This document shows positions 11,505 through 25,991 of a stretch of DNA of 64,000 nucleotides, piece after piece; position 1 is the first letter of the stretch; each line of letters starts with the position of its first letter. A program made the translations under genes and the position numbers. The notes under the pieces are model-generated. The model ran no database searches. It was not told where the DNA came from and worked only from the letters and a program-made list of their open reading frames with translations. The DNA is from Didymodactylos carnosus (lineage: Eukaryota > Rotifera > Eurotatoria > Philodinida > Philodinidae), in assembly GCA_905250885.1 (NCBI GenBank), contig CAJNOQ010000001.1, forward strand, positions 1 to 64,000. Direction: 5' to 3'.

Positions 11505-12448
11505 TAATAGTTCCATATTTTGCTCATAATATAAACGATCATATCAGTTATGATGTGTCCGTCTATATCGTCAAAGTTTTCCTTGTACGATTAATAACTA
11601 ATTGAGATAGATAACTTTTTGAAAAGAAAAATGTGCAGTATACACCCTTTTTATTTGACTTATGGTTATTATCCATGTCTACTGTTACGCATCAGAAAAC
11701 TTTTTTTCTTTTAGTTGATTAAAAAGGAAAAACATAAAAATTTTTTGTTCAAGACTAGTAACATACTTTTTTCATTATAATTTTTATATTATGTTTTTAA
11801 GAAGAAATCGACAGATATTTTTCTCTATTTTTAATACAAACTCTTCTTCATTTGGATCACGTTTATTTATTTGTTTATTTTGTTTCTTACAAGTAGGAAC
11901 TATCCCACGTTTAGTATCTTTTTGTTTGATAAATATTTATTTAGTGTATGTAAAATCAACTAACTATAGAAAGCAAATATTTTCGCGTTTTCTTATTTAA
12001 GACACCTGATATGTTTTAATAAAGAAAAAATATATAACTTTAGTATTAAGCAATCGATTTGATTTGATCAAAAAAAAAAAATGAAATGCCTTTATTCATT
12101 CACACAACAAATGTTTGATAAAAACATGACTCATTCAGTGACAGTTCTTTTTAAATCATTGGCTTTTCAGTGCATAAAACAAAAAAGTGACAATAAAATG
12201 TTGTTGAGTTCTGAAAAAAAAGCATCAGATCAAAATAAAAAACATTTCTATTTCAAAACTTCAAGGTTTTTTTCAGTATCGTAATTAGTCGACTACTAAT
12301 TCGAGATACTGTTTAAATCTGAACATTTATAAAATATTTCAGTTGAAGTTTAACTTTTCACCTTATGAGATTAGACAGTGTTTTATTCAAGTTTTTATTT
12401 CTTCGGGATGGTAGTTGAAAATTCTGAGAAAAGTTAGTTTTCATGGGT

Positions 12449-12512
12449 AAGTTTCTAATTTCTTTTATTTTTTATTCGTTAAGTTTCTAATTTCTTTTAT
12501 TTTTTATTCGTT
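12449..12512. repeat. Perfect 32-bp tandem duplication
   Basis: Two identical adjacent 32-bp copies starting AAGTTTCTAATTTC and ending TTATTCGTT, about 180 bp upstream of the ABCA start codon. Replication slippage is a sufficient explanation. Confidence 0.9.
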
Positions 12513-12688
12513 AAGTTTTGTACATAAAAATTAATTTTCATTTCTTTGACATAGTGACTTTGAACTTTTGTTAGTTTTAAAGTTAATCTGAAAATATCTA
12601 TTTTGTTTTCTGATTTAAATAACGTATATGAAAGATGTTTACTATCTAACAGGATCGTTTAAATTTATTTAATTTAGAAGCTAAATAA

Positions 12689-15600
12689 ATGGTCGTATGT
12701 CGTCAACTTCGTTTACTCCTATGGAAAAATTTCACAATCCGACGACGAAAATGGGTAAAAATGTCATGTACAGAGAATGATAAAAGCGATCTTTCTTTCT
12801 TTCCTACTTAAATTATTTATTTTAAAAATAAATCGTTCAACTTTAAAACAATTCTCATACACACATCTTATAATAGACTAAACTTTTTCAGATCTTTTCT
12901 AGATATTATAGTTGAGGGAAAATATCACAAACAAAAGTAGATAACCACTTTTATCATTCACTGTATATATAGCTCGATAAAATGTTTATAAATACTTCTT
13001 TTTTTTTAATGTTAGACACGTGTATTATTCGAATTAATATGGCCATTATTTTTGTTTTTGATTTTAATGTGGGTTCGTAGTCGTGGATTAACAGTTTATT
13101 ATCCTGCTTGTAAGTAGTAACTAGATGTATATGTTTTAATCGAGTGTTTTACTCGAATATACTTGAATTTTTTTCTCTATCTAGGCTACAATGATCCGAA
13201 ACAATTGGGTTCATCCGGTTTTTTACCAGCATTACAAACATATCTATGTCGTTTAAATAATACATGTTGGAATTACCCATTGTCAACAGATGATACCCAA
13301 ATATCTGGGTAATAAGAGTGTTTGATTGACTAATATTGAAAATAATAAAAAAGAATTTTGTTTTTTGTTTTTTAGCTTTATCGAGATGATATCGAATGCA
13401 TCTGAAGCATTATCACTTCTACTTGAAAACAAAGATACAGGTCCGATAATATTTCAACTTTATCAACTTATACGTAATACAAGTTCAAATGTTGACGTAC
13501 TAAACACCTATTGGGATGGTTATATTTCTGTTAATTTATCAACACAATCATTCAACTATTCAAAATCAATATCAAATCAAACACTAAATACAATATTCAC
13601 AAATCCAATATCATTAACAAATTTACATCAAAAGTGGCTCATTAAAGATAATAGTACACAAACAAAATCAAATTCAGAAGTCATGATCGAAATTTTATTA
13701 CAATTTTCATTACCAATTCCTCCTGTAAATGAAAAGTTTTGGTAATCAAATTTTATTGCACTATAAAAATTTTTCTTCTTTTCGTTGTAGGTGAGATATC
13801 AGAATGAAACAGATGTTAAAAATGCGTTTTGTACGAATAATCAATTTAATAAAACATTCCAGTTGAAACCAGCACAACAAATAGCTAGAGATACTGCAAA
13901 AAATGAATTATGCAGTTTATCTGATAGTGATTTATTTAATTTTTTAATTACTTTAAAAACCGACTTAGATGGTATTTATATGAAGGTAAACATAAAATGG
14001 AACACAAGAGAGAATAATATTTTTTCATATTTGTTTATTATTTTAGGAAAAATTGAGCAATATTTCAACACCTATTCTAATTCAAAATGTTTATGGAGTA
14101 CGTAGAAATCATTTATTAACAAAATATTTATTATGACGGATGCCAATAATGTAAAAACAATAGCAAAATTTTTTTTCCGTTTCTTTTTTGGCATGACGAG
14201 CTCGTCGATCTGGAGAGGAAAATATGTCTTTTAGTGTTTGAAAAACTTATTTTCATGTCGAAAAACCCTTTAGTTTTCAAAAACACTTGTTTTCTGTGCT
14301 TCTGACTTTTCGTTGTTGATAAAATTCATTTTTTCTATATCACGAGCGAAAAAATCGGAATTATAACCGTAATTCTTCGTAGATCTCATATTCGGAATTA
14401 CTGTCCAAAACTGAGTCGATCGCTATATATTTCGAAATTTTCGTTGATTTTCATTTTTTGACGAAAATCTCAGTAGTTTTTCGACGTGAAAATCTAAAAA
14501 GATTCAAAAAAGTCGGATAGCATAAAAAAGTATATTATTTGATTCAGTGTGTGACACTGATTTCGAGTATGATATCTTACTGCATAAGACAATGAGTTCT
14601 GATGAAGAAAATTGAGAATTACGGTTAGAATTCTGATTCTTTTGCTCCTGATCTAGAAAATATGAATTTTCTCAATGACAAAGCAAAATGGACAAAAAGC
14701 GACTTATACTTTTGAAGCTCGTTCAATGGTGATTTTAATGAATTACTTACGTTAATTTTTATATTTAGATGCACGCTGTTTGGCAAAATTTAACTGTTCT
14801 ACTAAATTCGCTTAATATGACACTATTTCCATCTGAAAATCAAAATAATATTAGTTTTAGGTAAGATATAAGAGATGAGGGCTACTAGTACAAGACTTGG
14901 TTAGACCATATTGTACAGTTTGTATGATGTTGATTTTTTTATTAGTTTTGCTGGTATCTGTGGTGGAAGAGAAGATCTTAGTCGACAATTTCAAGTATCT
15001 CCACCAACCAATAGTGTTTTAGACGAAAGCCAGGAAATAAATGAAACAAGTGTTAAACGATTAAAACGTTCTAAAACGAAGGACAACATAAAACGATCAA
15101 GCGTAAAGGCTTTAGCGTCTCCTAGTCTACAACATTTGTTGGAATCGGATTTAACCAAATATAGTAAGATGTTAATAGTTAGTTCGAAAGCAGAAACATC
15201 AAATTCAACAAATACAACATCCAGTGATATTGACTGGATTGATTTCGCATCAAATTTGATGTATTTCAATGATACTGAATTATGTGAGGAAAGTTTTATA
15301 TATGGCAGTGGAGATATTCAACAAATTCAAATTATTAATCGTACATGTCGTTGCGTATATATGGACCAAATATTAAATTCAATATCAGAAATTCGTTTTC
15401 TAATAAGATTAATTAGACCATTATTGTATGGTAAAATATTGTATTATCCAAATAATCCACAATACAATCAAATAATTAAGAGAATGAATGCAATATTTGA
15501 ATCATTGGACGAATTTATTATACTAATGAAAAATATTCAAAAAGCCATTTATCCATCATTAACAGTTCTAAATAGAATATGTTCAAGATTACCATTATTT

Positions 15601-18600
15601 GGAAATATAAATTGTTCACAAATTCAATCGTATCAATATATGGCAGCAATATTTACAGTATTTCAAGAATTTCTTTCGTGTACCGAACGTAATAGATTTC
15701 AACCTGTTGAAAGCAGTGCTGATCTTGTTACAAAAGCACTAAATCTCTCATTTACATATAGCTTTTTGGCCGGTATCGAATTTCTTAATGATATTGTAGA
15801 TGATGAATTACCAAAACATATTAAATATAAAATTCGTATGCCACTTGATTCGGTTGATTCAACATTTCGTCAACAAAATAGATATTTTTCATTTAAACCT
15901 CGAACAGATGCACCACTCTCAACAAAATATTTTTCATTTGGTTTTATTTATTTAATGAATAGTCTTGAACGTGCTTTTATTAGTATTCAAACAAATACAA
16001 GTTTAGGTTATGGTGTTAAAACACAACAATATCCTTATCCATGCTATGTCAATGATAAATTTATCAATGCTGTGTCACGAATGTTACCCTTATTTATGGT
16101 ACTCGGATGGATATTCACAGTATCAATGAATGTCAAAGATATTGTCCATGAAAAAGAGAAACGTTTGAAAGAAATAATGAAAATAATGGGATTATACGAT
16201 ACTGTTCATTGGTTCTCGTGGTTTATCTGGTGTTCATTCATTATGATGATAACAGCAATATTTCTTGTACTTATAATAAAATACGGCAACATAACAAGAT
16301 TCTCAAATTTTCTAATATTATTAATCTTTTTCTTATGTTTTACATTTGCTACAATTACTCAATGTTTTCTGATGAGCGTGTTTTTTAATAGAGCAAATTT
16401 AGCAGCATGTGGTGCCGGTATTCTATTCTTTCTTCTTTACTTACCATATACAGTATTACTAAATTATTCTGATGTAACATTAAGATGGCATAAAATTATT
16501 TCTTGTTTATCATCGACTGTAGCATTTGGTATTGGTTGTGATTACATTGCAAAATGGGAAGAACGTGCAAAAGGTATTCAGTGGGATAATATTAATAAAG
16601 GTACACGACCTGCTGACAACTTTTCATTTTTATATTGTATGATTATGATGTTAATTGATTCTATTATATACATGTTCTTTACATGGTATATTGAAAACGT
16701 TTTTCCTGGCGAATTTGGCATTCCAAAACCATGGTATTTTCCATTTACAAAAACATACTGGTTTGGTTACGATGTTAATAAAATACGTAAACGAACAGAG
16801 TATTTAATAAATTTAGAAAAAAATCAATCTGAGAATACAAACGAGTTAGATAATCGTGTAAAACAACGTTCAGCATCAATAGAATCATATTCCGATGGCG
16901 AAGTAGGAGTTGAAATTATAAACTTATGTAAATATTATAACAATAAATTGGCATTAAAAAATCTATCTGTTAAATTTTATCAGAATCAAATAACTTCGTT
17001 CTTGGGCAGAAATGGTGCTGGTAAATCAACAACATGGTAAGTAGATAAATATTTTAGTAGGATTCTATGTATATATTAATTTTTATTAGGTCAATTTTAA
17101 CGGGATTAATTCCTCCAACATCGGGGACTGCTTATATCGATGGATGGGATATTTTAACGGATATCAAGAAAATACGTCAAAATATTGGTTTTACACCACA
17201 ACATAACGTTTTATTTGATCTATTAACAGTTAGAGAACATTTAGAGTTTTTTGCACGATTAAAAGGAGCAGCAGACGAGACAATTGATATTGAAATAGAA
17301 CGTATGTTAGATGATTTGATGTTAACAAATAAACGAGATAATTATTCAACAGAACTATCTGGCGGCATGAAACGTAAATTGAGTATTGCTATAGCATTTT
17401 GTGCCAATAGTAAAACGGTCATTTTGGATGAACCAACGGTAAATAATTTTTATTCGACTTTTGTATGTAAAATCTTATCAGTTTTGTTATACTTAGGCTG
17501 GAGTCGACCCATTTGCACGTCGAAGTATTTGGGATTTACTATTGAAATATAAACAAGGACGTACAATAATTATATCGACACATTTCATGGATGAAGCAGA
17601 CTTATTAGGCGATCGAATTGCCATTATATCTTCGGGTGAACTACGTTGTGTTGGTACAAGTATGTTTTTGAAACGAAAATATGCCGAAGGTTACAATTTA
17701 ATTGTTGAATTTACATCTGTTTCTGATGAAGAAGAATTGAAAACACACAGTGATGTAAATATTATTAAAAGAAAATGAGCCTTTAATAATCATGATTTTT
17801 ATTTGTAGGAAAACGTTATGAACAATAATTCAACAATCGATGATAATGCTTCAAAATTAGTTAATAGTTCTAACATTGAGCTACGAACAATTAGTCGCAA
17901 TAATAAGAGTGGACAATTTGAGAAATTAACTGATTTTCTTAAATCGTTTATATCGGATATTTCTGTCAAAGAGGAACATGGTGATCAAATAACCTATGTC
18001 ATTTTGGACGATGAAGCACATACAAGATTTTTTCCAGAAATGTTAAAACAACTTGATAAAAGAAAAGAATTGTTTCGAATAAAAAACTATGGTCTATCGA
18101 ATAGCAATCTAGAACAAGTGTTTCTAAATGTAGCAGATGAAGCAAAATGTGTTGAGGATTATGAAAGATCAAGTGTTTGGAAAAAATTAGCTTTATATAT
18201 TAAGAAATGTTTTGGCTGTAAAACTTTATCAAGTAATGTTTTAGTTTCAGAAGAAAACAACGAGCAAGAGATAGTATCTGACACATGTCTAAGTGGTATG
18301 TTAAATCTTATACATAAATTTTTAGAAAAAGTTATCATCAATCGGTTAAACGTTTTGCTAGAGAGATGTTAATCTATGCAAACTCAACGCACTAGAGAAT
18401 CATCTACTTATTTTTTCCGATGTTATCATATTTTCTATCCGTATAAATATTCATTATTATTATTTACCTATAATTTGATATTTATATTTTAGACGAATGG
18501 GGTGTCTATGCTAAGGATCGTCATACTGGACTAAGTTTAATTGGAATACAGTTTTTAGCATTAATTATCAAACGATTTCATCGTACCAAACGTAACACCA

Positions 18601-21600
18601 AAGGCTTTATCGCTGAATTAATATTACCAATTATCTTTGTTTTACTTGCCATGTTGGTTGCCACATTGAAACCAAATCAACAAGATTCTCCACCGTTAAT
18701 ATTACATCCATGGTACTGGTATACACCCAATTATTTTTTTCAGTCACTTGCCAAGGATGCGTCAAACGTTTCGCAGTCAACGTTACAAACTTTTTATAAA
18801 TCACCTAGTATTGGAACAAGATGTATGAATGATACAATGTTAGATAGGCAAAAATATCCATGTAATGCATCAGCCGTTGGTTACACATATGTTCAACCCA
18901 GTTCACAAATAATGGCTGCCTTGAATGCTGTTAATTATAATCAAACAAAAATATCTCCTGAGTGTGATTGTGATAAAAAAATGCAAACGTGTCCAGTTGG
19001 TGCAAGTGGACCACCACCAAGTTACGATCAAATAGAAACAAAAGATATAGTCAAACACTTGACAGACTATAATATTACTGATTGGATAATTAAAACTCAA
19101 TACAATGATGAATATGTAATGAAACGTTTTGGAGGTATAGAGTTTCTATCAAAAGCTTTAGAAGAAAACGGTATAAATACGATAAATACTAGTCTTATTA
19201 ATCAGTTGGCTAACATGAATAATATTGTTGTGAATGAAGAAAAAATTGCTGAGCTATTTCGTATCCATCAACCACAAGTAGCGGTTTGGTACGACAATAT
19301 GGGTTGGCCATCATCACTTGCTTATTTAAACATTTTTAATAACGCCTTACTTCGTAGTTTACTACCGTCATCAGACGTTAAAGACTATGGTATAACCGCC
19401 ATTCAACATCCATTACCACAAACTCAAATAGAAATTGATTTAGAACTACAAAGTCGTGCCTATTTAGAATTATTTACAGCTATTTGCGTTATATTTGCTC
19501 TTGCCTTCATTCCAGCCTCATTTCTTGTATTTTTGATTGATGAAAGGGCAACAACTAGTAAACATTTACAGTTTGTTAGCGGCGTCAAGGGAATTATTTA
19601 TTGGGTATCAAACTATGCTTGGGATATTGTTAATTTCACAGTTTCCCTGGTATTTTGTGTAATCATATTTTTGGCATTTAATGTTCAAGCCTATGTACAT
19701 AAAGAAAATTTATTATGTCTCATTCTATTATTATTTTTATACGGATTTGCCACAATCCCACTGATGTATCCATTCTCCTATTTATTTAAAACTCCATCTA
19801 CTGGATTTGTTCTTATATCATGTATAAATATATTTCTTGGTCTTATAACAACTATATCAACGTTTACATTGGAAAATATTTCAGATGAACCAGATTTACA
19901 GAAGATAAATGTTGTTTTGATGAAAGTATTTCTGATATTTCCACATTACTGTTTAGGAAGAGGTTTGTTCGATATGTCAAAGCTTCACGCCGCCGATGAA
20001 ATTATATCCAAATACAACCCATATTATCAGAAAAAATCTCCATTTGAATTTAATCAAGTTGGTAGAAATTTGATGGCATTAGCTATTGAAGGCATTATTT
20101 TCTTTATTTTTGCTTTACTTATTCAATATCGTTTTTTTATCGCTGATCGGTATGTCATTACTGTTGTTTTTATAGATCGAATAATGCATTTCTACTTTTA
20201 TATTACTTTTTTATTAGTATTCGCCGTAAACCACCGAAGATTGTGTCGATCGAGGAAGACGATGATGTTGCAGCTGAAAGACAACGTCTCTACAATGATC
20301 CAAACAATACAAGTCATGATGTATTGAGAATGACTGATTTGATTAAAGTAAGTTGTTCAGTAAGATAATTAGAGGATAACAATTGAAACATTTATGCTTT
20401 ATTTCAGGTTTATGGTTGGCAATTTGGGAAAAAATTTACAGCTGTAAACAACATATGCGCAGGCGTGAAACAAGGCGAATGTTTCGGTTTATTAGGTATA
20501 ATAATACGTTACTTTTGTAGCACACGAAATGTTTGACGTTCAACTCACTTTCGTACATTTAGGTATAAACGGTTCGGGAAAATCAACTACATTTAAAATG
20601 TTAACAGGAGAAATTCCACTGACATCGGGAAATGCGTATGTCATGGAGCACAGGTAAGCATACTTGGAATTCCAATTTATTAAACTAACTTTATATAAAT
20701 AATTGTTTTTTCAGTGTCTTAAAAGATATTGATGGTGTTCATCGAAATCTTGGGTATGTTCAATTCAACTATTTATGAGATGAACACTGATCAAATGCTT
20801 TATCGTTTTAGCTATTGCCCACAGTTTGATGCTTTGGACAATTTACTAACGGCACGTGAACATTTATATTTTTATGCAAGATTAAGAGGTATCAAGCAAC
20901 AAAATATTCCTTACGTATGTATCAAATTAATTTTATAATATTGATGTTGTTCTCTAAATATACTAGATACAAACGTCTGTCTATTTAGATATCCGGTTGT
21001 CTTTTAAAAAGACTTGGTTTAACGTTGTGGGCCGATCGACCTGTGCGACAATATTCTGGAGGAAATAAAAGAAAATTAAGCACAGCCATTGCTTTAATAG
21101 GAAATCCGTCAGTAATTTTTATGGACGAACCTACAACAGGTAATCCAATAGCATTATTTTTAATAATATTGAATTGAAAATTACTCTCCTTTTAAGGTAT
21201 GGATGTTCGAGCAAAACGATTTTTATGGGACTGTATCTTGACGCTTACTCGAAAAGAACATAAATCAGTGATTATTACCTCTCACAGGTACATATTTATC
21301 ACATTAGTCTTTTCGTTATATAAATTAATATGTTACTGTTACAGCATGGAAGAATGTGAAGTTCTTTGTAATAGACTCAGTATTATGGTAGCAGGTGAAT
21401 TTAAATGTTTTGGAAGTGTTCAACATTTGAAAGCAAAGTATGTTTCTTCTATTATAGGAATAGTGACAATCTAATACGTTCTGTTCTTTATATCTATCTA
21501 GATTTGGTGATGGTTATACGATTATTCTACGTACAAATGCTGTTGCTGATATAGATACATTAACACAATACATAATTGAACATTTGCCAGAAGCAACATT

Positions 21601-22021
21601 AAAAGAAAAACATAATAAAGTGATTCATTTTCGTGTAACAGCAACCATTAAGTTATATGAAATGTTTAGTGTACTGGAACGAGCACGTGTTGAATTATCA
21701 CCTGCAATTGAAGATTATACGGTTACACAAGTCACTCTTGATGATGTATGTTAACAGATAGATATTTTTTTATCGCCTTATTTTATTTTGTTATTATTTG
21801 TTTTTTAGGTATTTGTTAGTTTTGCCAAATATCAAGACGTAGAGAAAGACTTCTTAAACGAATCACAGGCAGTTGATGGTCCAGTATCAAAGATTTCAAA
21901 TTTAACGGCTCGTATAATACAAGATGAACAGAATAAGATTGAGAAACCACTGAAACGGAATATATTTTCAAAACTAATTAATCGGAAAAAATTCAGTCTT
22001 GTTGGTAAGTATTTCGTGTAA
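12689..22021 (+). CDS. Full-length ABCA-subfamily ABC transporter
   Basis: ABCA proteins are full ABC transporters that mostly move lipids across membranes. Twenty-two exons with GT/AG borders and matching phase give about 2,347 aa, near ABCA1/ABCA4 size. The N-terminus [20 protein letters not shown] is typical, followed by one membrane segment, a large extracellular loop, and a membrane cluster (exon 14946-17036) with the [15 protein letters not shown] coupling motif. NBD1 has Walker [11 protein letters not shown] split by an intron at 17037, signature LSGGMKRK and Walker B ILDEPT. A second half follows with its own loop and membrane cluster (exon 18493-20149). NBD2 has Walker [11 protein letters not shown], signature YSGGNKRK and Walker B FMDEPTTG, spread over small exons from 20408 to 21745. 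The last exon starts at 21809. It either reads on to TAA at 22019-22021 or splices at the perfect GTAAGT (22005) to a tiny exon ending at 22181. Both NBDs look catalytically complete. Confidence 0.93.
14190..14730. mobile_element. Degenerate foldback element inside ABCA intron 6
   Basis: The intron 14098-14768 is about ten times longer than its neighbours. It holds inverted arms: sequence around 14,320-14,380 (AAAATTCAT...GGAATTATAACCGTAATTC) matches the complement of about 14,605-14,670 with mismatches. Composition also differs from the flanking intron. This is best read as an old inserted foldback element. The outer limits are approximate, and no target duplication was found. Confidence 0.55.
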
Positions 22022-22181
22022 TAACTTTTTACATATAAATATTATCAAACGCTCAATTTAGAATTTACAAAACTTTAAATTGATATGTATATACCTCATG
22101 AATCTATTACGCATGTAAAACAACAGCAACAACAACAACAGTTCGTGTGCACTTATTTATGTGATATATTTTCTAGTTTAA

Positions 22182-25100
22182 ATTATCGATGAATGTCACT
22201 TAATTTGTCTAATTGCATGCATCTTTCGATTTTCTGTCCTACATTTGAAAAGTTAGGATTGTTAAGAAGGAATACACAGTCTAATCGAAAAAATGACAAG
22301 GTAGTTGGTAGATGCGTGAATAACACAGTAATGATCACTTCACTTTTTGGGTTTTTCTTGAAACACCGACTTTTACTAACTTTGTTAATGGTGGAAGTTT
22401 TCTTTCGTATGATTTATGTTTTACATGTTAGAACACTCAAATTTCACTGACACCTGATCAGTCGAAATTTACTAACTAGCTAAAAATTACTCATTTTTTT
22501 TATTCACTTCAAGCGATTCTCGTATATATATATATACATGTATACATGTATATGTAACAGATCCATATAATCGAAAAAAATACAATATACTTGTAAAATG
22601 ATTTTGTTTTTTGTTTAGATATTCTTTAACTACGTACGATACAAGTATAACTAATGTGTTCATGTATATGATACTCATATTTTCTGATATTCGTTAAAAC
22701 TAATCACCATATGTTATTTTCATTATTCATACCAAATCCATAATTCTCTTATTTTTGTTTTATTGTTATGATACTTTTATCTCATATAGTATATTTATTT
22801 ATTTTTTGTCAAATTTTTCATTATTTCTGTCAGTATCTGTGATAAATATTTTAGTTGCATTTTGACTCGTGATTATAGATAAAGTAAAGTTTTTAGTCTA
22901 ATTTTGAACTTTGTTTTATCTCTCGTTTTAATATCATTGACGAACAGTATTTTGCATCTTATTATTCTTTCACTCAAAAAATTTCGATTTGCCCGGTGAT
23001 TGAGAAGAAAATTTTGACGTTCTTATTTTTTGACTATAGTGTCTTTCGAAATGTATTTTTGTATGTGTAATATTTTTCTATACTCATAAATAGTATATTT
23101 TGTAATAGTTTGTTCTATCATAACAATATTAAACTAACTCATATACATTGTACAGTGTGTAATTTATTGTATGCTTTTGTACTTTTTGCTGTTCTTCTCG
23201 ATTATGTTATGATCTGTTTTCTTCGATCAATAATCATTGTTGATCACGCAATAAGAAGAAAAATTCAATACAGAAAAATATCTACTTTATAATGATCTTG
23301 CACTTTTTAAAGGCAATTTTGTATTGTGATATCTAAATAAAGTCCTATATTATTAAGCATGATGTAGTTAGTGATTATAATTTCACAATTTAATTGCCGT
23401 ATTCTAAACATTTTGCTTGATTTCAATAAGTACAAATTCTGTAAAACTGTGGACAACTCAGAAAAACATTATTTGAAACTAATTTCGTTGTCTACTAATG
23501 ATTAAAAGTATACGTTATGCAGATATTTATCTCTATATGATCAAGAATTTCTGGCACCTTTAAAAAAGAGAAATTTTTATTGAATTTTAGTAGCGCAACT
23601 AGATTTTAGAATATTCATAATAGAGTAAAAGAGAATTGTTTTTTTTCGACTATCACATACATAAGAATAAACAAATGTTACATCAGTCTGAATATATTTT
23701 ACTTTCATGTCATATTTTTCAGATCAAACTTTGTTCAGAGTTTGTAGGCAAAAGTTTTCTGACTGAGCACTCAAAAGAATTTTTATATTTAATAATGGTT
23801 CATTACTCTCTTCAAAGTGTGCATCTAGGCGGACATTTGGTCAAAAGTCGAAAGTCCATTTTTTTTGCAGATTCAAAGAGGAGAAAATGCACTTCGATAT
23901 ATGCTTTATTTAATGAAAAATTATTGTTACCAGATTCATAAAGAACACAATTCTGATGTCCGTCTGATATTAGAGAAATGCACGTTGTGCTCTCCTATGG
24001 TCACATTATTGCTGAGTTTGAATTCTAGAAGCAGCTGTTTACTTTTAAACTTTTTGTCTCTTGATCTTGTTGTCATTTCACATTAACGAAACAATATATG
24101 CAAAAGATGACTTGAATTCACATTAGAATTTTCAATTGAAGGATATAATTAATACAATTTATTTACATGATGATGTAAGTAAGAATTTTTCTGTTTATAG
24201 CAATAGTAAAAATAATGGAAAGACCAGCTTCCAATCGTCAATTCCATGAAACAATGGAAAATAGTTGTAAAACACGCGTTGCTACGGACCCATATAACCA
24301 AGCTAAAACGCCGTTTCCTATTAATATTGCTTTCCCTGGCATCCATCGAATGACTTATGAGCTCGATAAAAACGCCTGAGCAAATATCTGTACATTTGCG
24401 ATAACATTTTTCATTGAATTTCAAAGATAAAATGAGATAATTTCATTTTCAAAGTTATTAGTCAGCTAGAAGATACACTAGAATTGTCGTAAATTATCCC
24501 AATTATTGCGTACAGATAAGAAAATTAGAGAAGTCCAAGGAATTTCTTTTACATAACACATGAGAAAAATACATAAATGTCTCATACATTTTCATGATAT
24601 AGGAAAACACCAGCAAACCATGAAAAATATCAAAAGTTTTGGAGAATTTCAGAAATTCTCTAAGAATTCCCACACTAGAACGATGATTGATCATTCTATT
24701 TGTATCGTTCGAATAATTGTAGAAATTCTGGATATTGATTTTTGTTCTATCATTTTCGAAATCTTAAAAAGTATCGAACATTCCTACTGTGAGTGTGGGC
24801 TGTAGGAATTTCCACTTTACGTACATTAATCTACGGCTAATATTTTGAGTAAAAAATCCAAAATAATAAATATAAAAGAATCGAGAAAAGTAAAAAGTAA
24901 AAGTAAAAGTGTGTTAGTCTTATGTAGTAAAAATATTTAACTTCATTTGACAATCATATAATCAGAATTTCTAATTTATCTTATTATGGTTGAACAGTCT
25001 CAGTGATATTATTAAATATGTTGCTTAAAGCACCGATCTATTTTTATCTTGTTTTCTAAATTAACATCCAATTATTCTAATATATTATTGTTCAAAAAAT

Positions 25101-25991
25101 TCAAGAAATTTTGATTATTTTTTTTTCATTCATTATTTTATCTGTTAAATACACAAATTGTGAAAGAAAAGTGGAATATTTTTAATTATATTGTATTTGA
25201 TAGACACTATTTGTCTTTCTAATTTCTATGCTTCACTTCATTTTCTGATTTTTATTATTGTTTAACCAGACAAAAATACTTCTTTTTTGCAATATTAATG
25301 AGTTAAATTAGAATAAGGCGAAAACTATGAGTTAAAAGAGTAATAAATCAAACAAACAAGCAAAATGAATTATTTAATGTAAGTCTATTTCAAGGAAAAA
25401 ATGGTATGTTCGTTCTACATATTGATCCTACATTTCGTTCAAAGATGGTTGAAGAGTCGAAGTGATGTAGTTATGAAATCATTATTCTTTCTGATTACTA
25501 CTGATATTTATTTATTATCAGATGCCTGATCGCTATATGATAAATGTAAACGTTTTGATGTTTTTGACAACATGCCTTGAAGAATATCGAAAATTATATC
25601 TTCGTTCATCCCAAGCTTCTTGAAATGATCTTGTTGATGAGTCTGATGAAGATGATGGGTCGGATTAAACAAATTTCGTTTGGAAAAAATCAAATTATTT
25701 TGATTGCAGTAGTGTATATCATGGATGTAATCTTACTGGTAGGAACAGGAACGAAATAGACGAGAATGATGAAAATGATCAAATAGTTAAGAGAAAACAT
25801 ATGTGACACAGCCATGAACCATTATCATTCAACCGCTAATGTGCCTAACTTTTGGAAACAATGATATTCAAGTTCATCACAATCACTGATCCATGCATTG
25901 TCTTTCGTATATTATTGTTCAAATGGTCAAGAAATAGCTAAAATAGTCGAAGAAAATGGAAATAATTGTAACATAAAAAAGCGTTAATTAA
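22182..25991. other. Gene-poor AT-rich stretch
   Basis: No gene is firmly supported. 22,525-22,555 is an AT/ACATGT microsatellite. A small frame at 24,215-24,379 has unusually coding-like composition and is listed separately. 25,380-25,770 also looks compositionally coding-like in several frames but yields no coherent exon. Confidence 0.4.
24215..24379 (+). CDS. Possible small ORF, 54 aa, unrecognised
   Basis: ATG to TGA encodes 54 aa beginning MERPASNRQFHETMENSC and ending RMTYELDKNA. The composition is balanced, with few K/N/F/I homopolymers, unlike chance frames in this AT-rich background, and local GC is higher than around it. No family is recognised. No splice signals of convincing quality surround it, and there is no signal peptide or membrane segment. 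It could be an isolated exon, a remnant or chance. Confidence 0.22.
   Translation: MERPASNRQFHETMENSCKTRVATDPYNQAKTPFPINIAFPGIHRMTYELDKNA

Larger units (their letters stand above)
10163..12688. other. Intergenic, upstream of ABCA
   Basis: AT-rich and without a supported gene apart from the palindromic element at 11,255-11,504 and a perfect 32-bp tandem duplication at 12,449-12,512. Short frames at 11,791-12,000 and 12,081-12,284 have poly-K/F composition typical of AT-rich non-coding DNA. The ABCA promoter should lie near the end of this stretch, but no site was recognised. Confidence 0.4.

Noticed and set aside
25508-25770. Small gene or C-terminal exon near 25.6 kb
   Set aside because: Several frames on both strands look weakly coding, which argues for composition bias; no coherent splice structure was found.
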